Shown piece after piece: positions 24,421 through 34,169 of a stretch of DNA of 64,000 bases. Each line of letters starts with the position of its first letter. The stretch's first letter is position 1. The position numbers and the translations under genes were made by a program. A model generated the notes under the pieces. It was not told the origin of the DNA. It worked only from the letters and a program-made list of their open reading frames with translations, and ran no database searches. The stretch is from assembly GCA_026027325.1 (NCBI GenBank), contig JAMSLZ010000005.1:2604001-2668000 (forward strand). Reading direction: 5' to 3'. This DNA comes from Actinomucor elegans (lineage: Eukaryota; Mucoromycota; Mucoromycetes; Mucorales; Mucoraceae).

Positions 24421-24603
24421 GACTTTATGTATGGCCCAAAATGTCCATAAGACAGGCTGAAATGAAGATGTTTTTTTTACCAGCTTTTTTAAAGTTTTTG
24501 TTAAATGTTTCATCGAACTTAAAGGGATTTTCGCTGATCTTGACAGTGACATCAATACTAGTGTTATGACGCTACTTATTGAGTGGAAGTTTAAATGCAC
24601 CAT
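24421..24603 (-). pseudogene. Minus-strand half of duplicated cassette, copy B (remnant)
   Basis: The DNA aligns with 15790-15960; shared strings include CTGATCTTGA and CTAGTGTTATGAC (here) against CTGATCTTGA and CTGGTGTTACGAC (there). The minus-strand reading HNTSIDVTVKISENPFKFDE continues with NKN, KKAGKKN and ILGHT, paralleling copy A. A methionine-initiated frame also exists in another register. No complete gene model can be made; probably decayed. Confidence 0.4.
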
Positions 24604-25031
24604 GTGGGTCGATGCTCTTATTTAATAAATAGCTCTTATCTATGGCTTTACCTAATCCACTATAAAACATTTCTATGTGATTGTTAAAAAAACGCCACTC
24701 ATATACTAGAGTTTGTTACGCAAACGTAGCTTTTTTTTTCTCCCTGTTGTTTAAGCTGGAATGCTTATATTTAGACGTAAATATGTTTTATTTTATTGCG
24801 TTTTGAAAAAAAAAATCTACCGCTTTGTAAATGTATAAAGTCTAATAAATAGCTATGTCTCTGATAAAAAGGTACTAAAATATAGCGCCCACTTGCACTA
24901 CTCGAAAACGAAGTCCTGCATTGCTATCAAAGTCAATTCTCAGCCATCCTGTGCGACTGATTAATGTATGTATAAGTAAAATCATTACCACTGGTTTTCT
25001 CTCTCTTTCTTTCGTTACTATTTCATATAAC

Positions 25032-26444
25032 ATGGACGTGCCTTACGAAAGAAATGTCACTACGTTGCTAACGACAATTATTTCCAATGTCGTTACTATT
25101 ACATTACTTGGTATCTATAAACCTATCAAGCACGGAGCGGCCAAACCTGCTAAGAACGAAAACCAAAACGAAAACGAAAACGAAAACGAAAACAATAATG
25201 ATCCGTCAAATGAAAAAGGCGAAGGCACACATGATCCATCAAATGAAAATAGTGAAAGCGCTCGTGATTTGCCACAGAAAAACAATGGAAACATATCCGG
25301 TTCATCAACGGAAAATGATGGAAATGCTCCCAGTTCATCAGCAGAAAATGATGAAAACATTAATAATTCGTCAATGGAAAACGGCGCAATTGTTCCTGAT
25401 TCTTCAACATATATGGAATCATTTATGTTCCAGCTTACTCATCCAATCGGTATTATCCATGATGCGTCCAAGGCTCTATGTAGTTTAATTTCAGGTGTGT
25501 CTCTGGGTATGTCATATAAGTATATCCGTTTATTGGCTGATACATCATACTATATCAACTATGAAACCAAGGAAAAACTCGATGCAGAATTAGAACGTAG
25601 AGCGAAAAAAGAAGTTGAAAAGACAGAAAACGATAAAGAGATCGGAAAGAATACCCAGGTTGAAAACGACAGCGACACAGAAAAACTTGTTCCAAAAGTT
25701 CCTCCCACAAGTGATACAATTAATACAACAAAATTGCCAACACTATGGCTTCCATCAAAATGGTCGGAATTCGTCTTGAAGGAAGAAAAAGGCCTGAAGC
25801 TGTATGCTCCACCAGAAAAAGACTACATTAGCGATCCTGCCTTTGATGGGTTTTATTCAGTAAAAAGTGGCATGGGATGTTTATTTGGTGCCGTGCAATG
25901 TACTTCAACCATATTAATCTCCTGTCTTCGGTTAAAGAATATGGATATGCTACATACCATGGATGTTTTATCAATGTACACTAGTTACTTATTGCTCTGT
26001 GTTGTAATCTCTGTGTCATTTGAACCTGCCTACTACTGCAAGCCTGTTGTCTGTATACCTGTAGAAGAGCTAGATAGATATACGAAGCTCGATAAAAGAA
26101 ACCGTTTGATCCAAGTCTTGCAAAAGGTTTTTGGCGGACGGGTTGGCCGTTTCCTGATTGACTTTCTCTTGTTTGCTCCTGTAGGTTTAATGATCGCGTT
26201 ACTTATTTACATCAACTTGTACATTACTTTACTATGGTTATTAAGTGTAGTTTCGGTATCTATCGCCGCTACTGCATCTGTAATTACCTTAATAGCACGC
26301 CCCTTTAGTTCATCCAAAATAATTCCATATACTCTGGTAGTGCTGATACTTGGTCCGTTGATTGCGTTGGTCACTTTTTCTTGCTTATATGCCACAGCCG
26401 AACAGAGGTATCCGAGCAGTGCAAACTGGTTGCCTCATTTCTAA
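25032..26444 (+). CDS. Multi-pass membrane protein with 11-residue tandem repeats, unknown family
   Basis: An intronless frame of 470 residues from ATG 25032-25034. The frame is open further upstream but has no ATG there, and the decayed copy at 16430 has its ATG at the same aligned position. Layout: a first hydrophobic helix (about residues 10-30, TTIISNVVTITLLGIY); an Asn/Glu run; six units of exactly 11 residues (DPSNEKGEGTH, DPSNENSESAR, DLPQKNNGNIS and so on); a second hydrophobic segment; a charged Lys/Glu linker; then about five helices in the C-terminal half (SGMGCLFGAVQCTSTILISC; DVLSMYTSYLLLCVVISVSF; FLLFAPVGLMIALLIYINLY and others) with several cysteines (AYYCKPVVCIPVEEL). Function unknown; I found no catalytic motif. 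Conservation of the C-terminal half in the pseudogene suggests a lineage-specific family. Confidence 0.75.
   Translation: MDVPYERNVTTLLTTIISNVVTITLLGIYKPIKHGAAKPAKNENQNENENENENNNDPSNEKGEGTHDPSNENSESARDLPQKNNGNISGSSTENDGNAPSSSAENDENINNSSMENGAIVPDSSTYMESFMFQLTHPIGIIHDASKALCSLISGVSLGMSYKYIRLLADTSYYINYETKEKLDAELERRAKKEVEKTENDKEIGKNTQVENDSDTEKLVPKVPPTSDTINTTKLPTLWLPSKWSEFVLKEEKGLKLYAPPEKDYISDPAFDGFYSVKSGMGCLFGAVQCTSTILISCLRLKNMDMLHTMDVLSMYTSYLLLCVVISVSFEPAYYCKPVVCIPVEELDRYTKLDKRNRLIQVLQKVFGGRVGRFLIDFLLFAPVGLMIALLIYINLYITLLWLLSVVSVSIAATASVITLIARPFSSSKIIPYTLVVLILGPLIALVTFSCLYATAEQRYPSSANWLPHF
25200..25397 (+). repeat. Coding minisatellite, 6 x 33 bp
   Basis: Six consecutive 33-bp units begin at 25200, 25233, 25266, 25299, 25332 and 25365. 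Each encodes 11 residues of the pattern D/G/S/N-P/S-S-x-E-N-x. A GAAAACGAAAAC-type hexanucleotide run precedes it (about 25157-25194). The length is an exact multiple of three throughout. Confidence 0.75.
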
Positions 26445-27858
26445 GCATCACCAACACATACAAGCCAGTTTATCTTTTTTTTTTTTCGTACATGTAATTT
26501 TATCAACGTAAAAAAAAAAGCTTTTTAAATAAATAATTTATACTGCTTATACTTTAATAGAAAGCCTAACATTTATGTACATCATCACATATCAACTTAG
26601 ATCTATGTTCAAGCAATTGAATACAGCATGCATTCGAGAATATTAGAATGGTACCTCATTAAAAATCACCAATTCGGGTTTAGATCGATAGTGAGCAAAG
26701 ATATTGCAAATATTTTTGAGTAAAGTTCATAGCTTCTTCCAATGCCATATCGAATAAAGACTACATGTATATAATTGTGTATGTCCCAATTTTTGAATCA
26801 TGGCATTGAAACTTACAGATAAAAAATATGATGGTGTAGGTCATGAGATAAAAGTTTACTTAGCCTCATGTGTTCTATGCATTGTTTCCCAAATGTATGG
26901 ATAAAATAAGATTTCCTTGAACGCAGGGAAACAAAGTCTTTGTTTCTTCACCTGCAACCCAAAAAAAAAAAACAGCAGTAGCTTAGGTACCAAATTGGTC
27001 TTTCATCATACGAAGCAACTCATCCTGGGTGTAGACTTCAAATCAGGTGTAGCATAGGTTTCACATGCTAATTAACCAAGTATTAGTATAAAAAGCCTCT
27101 ATAATGGAAGCAAAATAAGATCCAACTATCAAAAATAAAATAAAACTTTACTAAAGTTCCAAAAGGCACAACAGCTCAATCTTAACATGAATTGCTAATT
27201 ATATGCAACACTTGGCCGGATTGGTTCAGAGATCTATATCCTTAGAACTGGGTTGTATGATATCATGCAAGTATATTTTGCAGCGCATCCATAATAAAAT
27301 AGAGATGATTTGTCGTACTTCAGTCAAGTGATTGTGGTAGTAGATTCAGCATAAAAATTCTTCTAAATATATACTGGTCATCAGATGCGATATTAAACCT
27401 GCACTAGTCAAAAAACAAAAAACAAAACACCCTTAGGCCGAGACTTCTCTCTCTTTTTTTTTGTTTTTTTTTTGATAGCATGAAGCCAACATTTTATGAG
27501 CATAATTAATGCTTAGTATAGATAACACATACTTGAAAGTATCACGTAAATGAATCTTTGTTGTACTTTTCCGCCTTGAGAAATATATGAGTTGTAGATG
27601 CACATAAAGAAAAGTTGGAAACATGGGCTTCTCATCAAAAAAAAAAAAAATATCTATAAGTTTCAGGGGCAACAATACTTCCTTTGATTCAACCAATCTT
27701 CAACTAAACTTTTTTTTACCAGCATTGTTAATATCAAAAGTTGGTTAAAGGATATTTTATTTCGATTCTAAAATTAGTCTCCGCCAATGAGAGTAGCCTC
27801 CATATAGTGAGGATTTTATTGGGTATTGAAAGGTTAACAAACAAATGTTGTTGTATGT
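26445..27858. other. Gene-poor interval
   Basis: AT-rich with poly(A)/poly(T) runs (26476-26486, 26960-26971, 27639-27650). No gene is supported; an 87-codon minus frame at 27433-27696 is Lys/Phe-rich and spans a poly(T) tract, so I discount it. A weak dispersed-repeat match occurs around 27378-27400. Confidence 0.35.
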
Positions 27859-27875
27859 ACATTATGGGGAAAATT

Positions 27876-27967
27876 CGAGTGAATTTCAAGTTAACCTGAT
27901 TTGCAGGAGAATCGTTGCCGTTTCGAGTGAATTCAGGTTAACCTGCAACTCACTTGAAATTCACTCG
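27876..27967. repeat. Nested palindrome (16-bp arms with inner 12-bp palindrome)
   Basis: CGAGTGAATTTCAAGT (27876-27891) is repeated exactly in inverted orientation at 27952-27967. Between them lies the perfect palindrome CAGGTTAACCTG (27934-27945), and GTTAACCTG also occurs at about 27890. The whole can fold into a cruciform or hairpin. Confidence 0.7.
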
Positions 27968-28422
27968 GAAAACACAACAATCTGCACTTCGCTTTACATT
28001 TACACTATTTTCAGGTAAACCTTACTATGGCTTTAATCACTTATATTTTAGTCTTTTTTGTATGTATTAACCATGGACAGGTGATGAAAAACATATGTGT
28101 AATTACGGCTCTCTATTCAATGAAATAAACGATATGAAATAGTATATGGTATTAGGCTAAGCTTATTTACTGATATTACTGCGGTTATCGCTCGTTTGGT
28201 CCTTGACTTGCATTTCCAACATTCCTAGCCCGCGCACCTTCCGCTTAAAGTCTACACATGGATACACAATTTTCTTTTCTTTTGATTCAATATGCATAAT
28301 TGCACTTTCTTTCTGCTATATCTGCTTCTGCTGGTCCATATTTCTTGCACAAGAAACTCGCAAGGCTAAAATATTACACACTTGTCGATTATAGCAAGCT
28401 GTTCATTTGAAACTGCCGACTG

Positions 28423-28863
28423 TTATAGTACCAACTGTACTATGGAAAGCTTATTAAGAGAAGAAAACTGCCTCCATCTTTTATATATAGATTTTGGGTT
28501 CTGAAGCGTAAATATTAGCATTGAAGAGAAAGCTTCTTGATCAAGTATTTCCATCAGGTTGCTGATAAGGAGATCAACAGATATTGGCTCCTTTAGATGT
28601 TCTTTTAAAAAGATTTGGGTGCAGATTTTAGGGTTTACTCTCCTTTGCTTCTTTGATACGGGGGTAATTTTTGAGCTTCCTATGTTTGAAGATGGCTGAA
28701 GCTTTCCATCAAAGTAGTTTATGAGATTTAGTTTAAAGTCTTCCACCCAAGGTGGAGGTAGATTTATTTGGCCATCTTGATTACTGCAGTTTTCCTGACT
28801 GACTTAATTAGCTTGGCTGCTGGCTTGGTTGGTCTGTCTGACTTGTCTTCTGTTAGCTGACAT
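28423..28863 (-). pseudogene. Decayed ORF of unknown family
   Basis: From an ATG at about 28861-28863 the minus frame reads MSANRRQVRQTNQASSQAN, meets one TAA, then continues in the same frame for about 125 codons (including PPPWVEDFKLNLINYFDGKL and an Ile/Leu-rich helical part) to a stop at 28423. The composition is protein-like. One internal stop breaks it. It sits inside the candidate relict element, so it may be a remnant of an element gene. Not recognised. Confidence 0.35.
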
Positions 28864-29038
28864 GATTCTATAAAATGTATTGAAAGAAATGAGTGCAAAA
28901 GAAATGCATGTGGTGTAATCATCTTTATACCATAAGTACAGCAGTTAAAAATGACTAACTTAATAGGTATCGTCTATATCAAAAGAATCCACTGGAAAGC
29001 ATATTAGTTATCGAATACAAGGTCAGAGTCTATTAGAA

Positions 29039-29308
29039 CTAATGTAGCGTAGACGCGTATGGTGAGCAAACTTTGTTTTGCTTTGATATCTCTAAACCCA
29101 TGTGTATATAATGCGTGTAGAGTCCTAACATTTTTGCCTTTACTCCTTCATCCATTTCAATAAGGCTAATACCTAGTGAAAACTGTTCAGTGTGCCAAAG
29201 GCGCTTGTTTAAAAATAAATAAGGCATATTACCAATTGAAGAATATGACATGCTTTCAACACATATAGTCAAGTAGAACAGAAGCTTACGATATCTCAGC
29301 AAGGTCAT
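29039..29308 (-). pseudogene. ORF fragment of unknown family
   Basis: An 89-codon minus frame, starting MTLLRYRKLLFYLTICVESM, with later blocks LNKRLWHTEQFSLGISLIEM and KAKMLGLYTHYIHMGLEISK. Composition is protein-like and the frame looks like an internal or C-terminal part of a larger protein. There is no flanking exon evidence. Lies within the candidate relict element. Confidence 0.3.
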
Positions 29309-29745
29309 TTTGTCAGTGATTCTAACGTATCAGATGCTCTTTTGGGCAAAGAAATGCAATATAAATTGAGCACTGATATTGTAAATAACAATCCTTCTGA
29401 TATTTTATCAGCAAGTCATTATGATTTCAATAATTTTGTAGATATGCACAGGCTGGACAGATACGACTCTATAATGACTGAAGTAATACAAAATTAGCGA
29501 ACAATTGAAGCTTAGAAGAAGACGCAATAGCTAAAATCACCGTATAAGAAACATACTCCAAATTATGTAAATTCAAAGATATCATTGTTTATCCTTTTCA
29601 ACTTGAAATCAAGGATGATAGCAAACAGTGCATGGATATTTTAAGTTATCCAGAGAGGAAAAGTCTAGAAGTAAAGTCTCTTAAAAAAAACAGTGGAGCA
29701 AAAATTATAACCGAAAAGACATTTAAACTCTTCAATGAATAAAAC
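29306..29745 (+). pseudogene. Decayed plus-strand coding remnant
   Basis: Two open stretches without a good start codon: one reads VSDSNVSDALLGKEMQYKLS and runs to a TAG near 29497; a second reads FKDIIVYPFQLEIKDDSKQC and runs to a TAA near 29743. They are separated by a broken region. Both have protein-like composition unlike random AT-rich DNA. Family unknown. Confidence 0.3.
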
Positions 29746-30147
29746 GTTTGTCCTATATTATTTTTTCAACTTGATCCACTTAGGTTGTTAAGTGCTCGAA
29801 CTCTTGAAAGTATTCAAAATGTAAAGACATCAAATTTAAACAAAACCTTCAAATATATATATATATATATATTACCAATGCTGTCTATTCGTCGAAACTA
29901 AGTTCTGATTTACTGCCCAAGTTAATATGAGATTTACTAGAACTAACCCCATATTTACTCCAATTGGGAAACAAGGAAATTCATGGAAAAGTCATGAGAA
30001 TAAAAGTTAAAGAGCATTAGCCTTATCCCTAAGGTGCCATGTACTTCACTCCATTCACTTTAAATCCAGGTGAAAGCACCAATTCACTTGATATTCATTT
30101 ATTTTTGTCATGAATTCACTTTAGTTCACTTTTTCCCCCATAGTGTG

Positions 30148-31439
30148 TTTGAATTAAAATCACATGTATATTTCATTTGGAAAGCATCTCCCGATTGATC
30201 TCATCTAATGTCACAGAAATTGAAATCGGCCTGCCCTACAACAGCCTCGACCAAGATGTTTATATTTGATTCTTCATATTATATTGCTTCTTAGACTATT
30301 TATCTATGCTTGATCTATATACTAAATACTGATTCTATACTGAAACTTGAGATAAATTTGCGATTGATGAGCCTTGAGCAATTGGAAGGTGACTATATTT
30401 CCTATTACTAGAATTAAACATAAGCGCATAGTAAAAACATAAAACACGCCTCATAGCAAAATACATGAACTTTGGTCGTAAGAGAAATATGCAATCGAAT
30501 TTAAAGGAAAAAGCATTCACTTTGTTTCGAAATAAAATATAATTCATTTTTATAGTATAAGGCATGAATTTTGGCCTTATGGAAAGCATAGAACATATAC
30601 CATATGATTTATTTCAAATCTATATAATGATATTTAGAATTAATTTGCGATCATCGATGTTGAAAATTGGAATGTGATTCTTTTCATTCTGGCTCCATAT
30701 TTTTGAAGAGGATATAAGCTCCTCCCCTTTCCCGCTTAGAGGGCTCCCAGAGAGCGATGGCGATCGAACAAGCGTAGCAAACGATAGTTTCGCGAGGCAA
30801 TAAACATACAATCTTTAAAATATGCGTGTACCTAGTCGGTGCTACGCGATGTCAAGATGCAAGCACTATACATATTTAAGATCTCAGCTCACCAAATCTG
30901 GCATTCAATAATAACATAGTATTTAGAGATCTCAAACTGAGCAGTATCTAAGCCTTGGTCTTTCTTTTACATTAAATAAACAAACCGTACGCCCAGCGTA
31001 ATTAAATTTTTATAATCTATTTCGCAATAGAAATCAACTTTAACTCTTTATAACTCTCAACGAGTATTGGGCCGACCGATTTCATATGAGCTAGATCTAA
31101 TGAACAATAGATCGCTAGACCGATCCCGGCCAAATGTTAGATTTGATTAGGACTCCATGCTTAGAATGAGCCACTGCATCTATTAAAACATTAACTAAGG
31201 CTTAGATACTCTGGTTGCGTCATATAGCTCTTCATCGACTGCCAAAATGAATACACGAAATATCAATACTACTAATTCAAAGTCGATTGGGAGTGTTCTT
31301 TTTAAATACTGATATGCTACACTTTTATTTTGAACAAAAAATATATTATAATAACTCTAAGGATGAAATGAACAGAGGATAGATGGAAAAACAAGGATTA
31401 TATGGAAATGAAAATATGCGTACATAGAAATTAAGCAAT
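30148..31439. other. Gene-poor interval with internal repeats and GC-richer island
   Basis: Two related strings (CATGAACTTTGGTCGTAAGA near 30465 and CATGAATTTTGGCCTTATGG near 30564) are about 100 bp apart. A GC-richer island lies at about 30716-30800 (CTCCTCCCCTTTCCCGCTTA and onward), unlike its surroundings. A well-preserved dispersed-repeat copy is at 31090-31200. No gene is supported. Confidence 0.35.
31090..31200 (+). repeat. Dispersed ~100-bp repeat copy
   Basis: Contains TAGATCTAATGAACAATAGATC-like start, GACCGATCCCGGCCAAATGT, and GCTTAGAATGAGCCACTGCA followed by TCTATTAAAACATTAACTAA, matching all landmarks of the family. Confidence 0.5.
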
Positions 31440-32501
31440 TTAATATCTGCTACCACCACGACCACCACGGAAATCGCCACGGCCACCGCGACCACCACGG
31501 AAGTCACCACGACCACCACGACCACCACGGAAGTCACCACGTCCACCACCACGACCGCCACGGAAACCACCACGACCGCGGTTAACACGCTCACGATCGT
31601 CAGAACCAGAGAAATCAGTACGAAGAGGACGACCATTGATCTCAACACCATTCATACCCTTAACAGCAGCTTCGGCATGATCGGCGTTTTCGAATTCGAT
31701 ATAACCAATACCTCTGAGAGTACCTTCTTCTCTGTTATAAGGAAGTCTGATATCACCAACCAAAGCACCAAACTTGGAGAAAGCTTCAGTAAGAGCGGCA
31801 CGGTGAGATTCTTCATCATAATCACGGTTCAAGTTGGCAACGAAGACCTTGGTAGACTTGGAGCTGTAGTTTTCGTCCTTGACTCTTTGACGGTTGGATC
31901 CATCACCAGCACTATCACAACGAATAGTACGACCCATGAATTCGGTACCAGAGAGAGCAAGAGCAGCATCATGAGCTTCCTTGGTAGTGAAATCGATGTG
32001 ACAGAAACCCTTGTTCTTACCAGTAGCGTTATCCATTCTGATTCTAACGTCAGAGACCTCACCACATTGACCAAAGAACTCCTTGACATCGTCAGCAGTA
32101 GAGTCCCAACTGATACCACCACACCAGATAGTGAAAGTGGATGATTCCTCGGTCTTTGCAATCTTGGCAGGAGCAGCCTCTTCGGATTCTTCAGCCTTTC
32201 TCTTCTTGTCGGTGGCAGCAACCTCCTCCTTCTCCTCTTCTTCATCAGAAGAAGAAGAGTCAGAATCAGAAGACTCGGATGAGCTATCAGCAGATTCTTC
32301 CTTCTTCTCCTCTTCAACAACCTTCTCTTCCTCCTTCTCTTCTTCTTCGTCAGAAGATGAATCAGAAGAAGATGATTCGGAGCTGCTGGAGCTGGAGCTG
32401 GAGCTTGAGGAGCTAGAGCTAGATTCTTCAACAACCTTCTTGGAGACCTTGGTCTTCTTGTCAACCTTGGTGGTCTTCTTTTGAATCTTGGAGGAACCCA
32501 T
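31440..32501 (-). CDS. NSR1: Nucleolin-like ribosome-biogenesis protein (Nsr1/Gar2 type)
   Basis: A single-exon gene of 353 residues. Layout: a basic N-terminus (MGSSKIQKKTTKVDKKTKVS); alternating Ser-runs and acidic Glu-runs (about residues 25-110); two RRM domains (first with TIWCGGISWDSTADDVKEFF and NKGFCHIDF, second with KVFVANLNRDYDEESHRAAL and LRGIGYIEF); and a C-terminal RGG/Gly-Arg box (about 310-353). This is the classical order of S. cerevisiae Nsr1, S. pombe Gar2 and animal nucleolin, which work in nucleolar pre-rRNA processing. The RNP motifs are slightly relaxed (ATG is 32499-32501). The gene is intronless, unlike most neighbours. Confidence 0.95.
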   Translation of the reverse strand: MGSSKIQKKTTKVDKKTKVSKKVVEESSSSSSSSSSSSSSSESSSSDSSSDEEEEKEEEKVVEEEKKEESADSSSESSDSDSSSSDEEEEKEEVAATDKKRKAEESEEAAPAKIAKTEESSTFTIWCGGISWDSTADDVKEFFGQCGEVSDVRIRMDNATGKNKGFCHIDFTTKEAHDAALALSGTEFMGRTIRCDSAGDGSNRQRVKDENYSSKSTKVFVANLNRDYDEESHRAALTEAFSKFGALVGDIRLPYNREEGTLRGIGYIEFENADHAEAAVKGMNGVEINGRPLRTDFSGSDDRERVNRGRGGFRGGRGGGRGDFRGGRGGRGDFRGGRGGRGDFRGGRGGSRY

Positions 32502-32793
32502 TATATTTAGTTTAAAGTAAAGGGGAAAGTATAATGAAAAAAATTTTATGGCCTTCTTCGTTACTTATTCTTAATTGTCAAAAGTGTGACCATTAAAAAA
32601 AGTTTAAATCTACGGGGAAGACATTTAAAGAAAAGCAGCCAAAAAACGAGTTTTTCATGCAAGCCACTGTCAAAACTATTAATTTAACACTTGTCCAATA
32701 AGAATTTTTTTTTTTTCACTTCAGCTTTTTTTTTTTTTTTATATAGAGATTATTATTTGTACTTTATTAATACACACATACATATAAATAAAA
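32502..32793. other. Short intergenic region between NSR1 and ERG6
   Basis: Upstream of NSR1 and downstream of ERG6, both on the minus strand. Contains two T-runs (about 32707-32716 and 32726-32739). No gene. Confidence 0.4.
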
Positions 32794-34169
32794 TTAGGCA
32801 GAGTTTGCTGCTGCAGTCACGAAAGGTTTTTCGACCACAAAGAAAAACATGGGCGTAAAAATACCCATCTCGCCTCCAGCGACTAAATTATCTGCAGCGG
32901 CATTCAATAATTGAGAAGTCTCTAAGACCCCCGAGGGAACCAATCCAAACTTGTCCAGAAATCCCATAAGCGTGTTGGTATAGAAGCGACCAGTAGGAGA
33001 TCGAAGAAATCCTCTTAAACCTCCGTCGTCCATTTGTTTCAGTGTATTGTACCAAGGATTGGTTGCTTCATCCAAAATACCCATATCAGCTTGTTCTAAA
33101 ACTTGGAATCCTACTGTTTTCAAAGCTTGAATGCATTCTTTGGTACTGTACAGCTTGGAGATAGAGTTGCCTTGCTCAATCGCATGTACAACTCTTTTCA
33201 TACTGATATCGTCCGCGTCGTATTGATCTGTTGTACACCATTCATAACAAGCAAAACGTCCACCAGGTTTCAGGACACGAAAGATCTCGCCATAGACTTG
33301 TTCCAGACGAGGGGCATGTACGGTTGCTTCGACCGAAAACACAGCATCGAACGACTCATCAATGATGGGCATCTTGGTAAAGTCACCCTTGATAAAGCTA
33401 GTATATTGAGATAAGCCGTATTTGATTGAGTAGGCTTCACAACGCTGTAATTGGTATGCGTTGTTGTTAAGACCTGTAACATGGGCACCATTGGATGCTT
33501 TTACCACTTCTCTGAGTGGACCACCTAAGAATATGAATTCGTTTAGTTATATATATTTCTTTTTTGTTTCTGATTGAATCCATATTACCAACACCGCAAC
33601 CAGTATCCTATACATGGATGAACCGTGTTAATCATAAGCAAAAATATGATACCCTTTTCTTTTTCTTTTTTTTTTCTTATGTACTTACCAAAACGCGCAT
33701 TCCTTTTCTCAACCCCAATTTGAGAGCTAAAAATGCTTCATGACGATTGATATTTTCTTCAAAAGAATCACCTGTGCATTACGTAGATTTGTTAATACCC
33801 AATGATACGTTTCAAAAAAACTCTTGTTTAGCGCCTTTTTTAATATTTAATTAACGCACCTTTATACAGCTTTGCAAAATGAAACGATTGACCCCAACCA
33901 TATTCATAGAAATCCGTTACCATATCGTAAAATGAATTGGTCATGTTCTGAGCTTGATGGCGTCTCTGATCAACGTCTTGCTCGTTATCTTGTAAGTGGC
34001 TACCGTCTTTCCAATTCTTGTAGTACGCGTCGGTCGTATCTTTGTTCAGCTTCGCGTCCTTTTGAGCGATCTTTTTAAAGAACCCAGACTCTTCCAGATA
34101 AAGATTACCATGCAACTTGCGCATCATTTGGATCTCTTCTGAATGTTTATCTTCTATAGTAATAGACAT
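32794..34169 (-). CDS. ERG6: Sterol 24-C-methyltransferase
   Basis: Transfers a methyl group from S-adenosylmethionine to C24 of a sterol in ergosterol synthesis, acting at ER and lipid droplets. Four exons join in phase: 33860-34169, 33689-33771, 33589-33607 (19 nt), 32794-33524, giving 380 residues, the usual length. Motifs: YEYGWGQSFHFA (sterol-methyltransferase region I), the SAM site VLDTGCGVGGPLRE (partly encoded by the 19-nt micro-exon), and IFRVLKPGGRFACYEW. I chose ATG 34167-34169 (MSITIEDKHSEE); an upstream in-frame ATG would add a hydrophobic leader not typical of the family. Confidence 0.97.

Larger units (their letters stand above)
27859..30147. mobile_element. Candidate relict DNA transposon with short terminal inverted repeats
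   Basis: The left end ACATTATGGGGAAAA (27859-27873) is an imperfect inverted copy of the right end TTTTCCCCCATAGTGT (30131-30146). Both ends are followed inward by several GTGAATT/AATTCAC motifs (27878, 27926, 27958; 30055, 30081, 30113). The interior holds decayed frames on both strands and no intact transposase. No clear target-site duplication is visible. This is a hypothesis from structure only. Confidence 0.35.

Noticed and set aside
24921..25031. Upstream extension of the 25-kb membrane protein frame
   Set aside because: The extension has no ATG (it would start at TTG); the aligned ATG in the pseudogene supports 25032.
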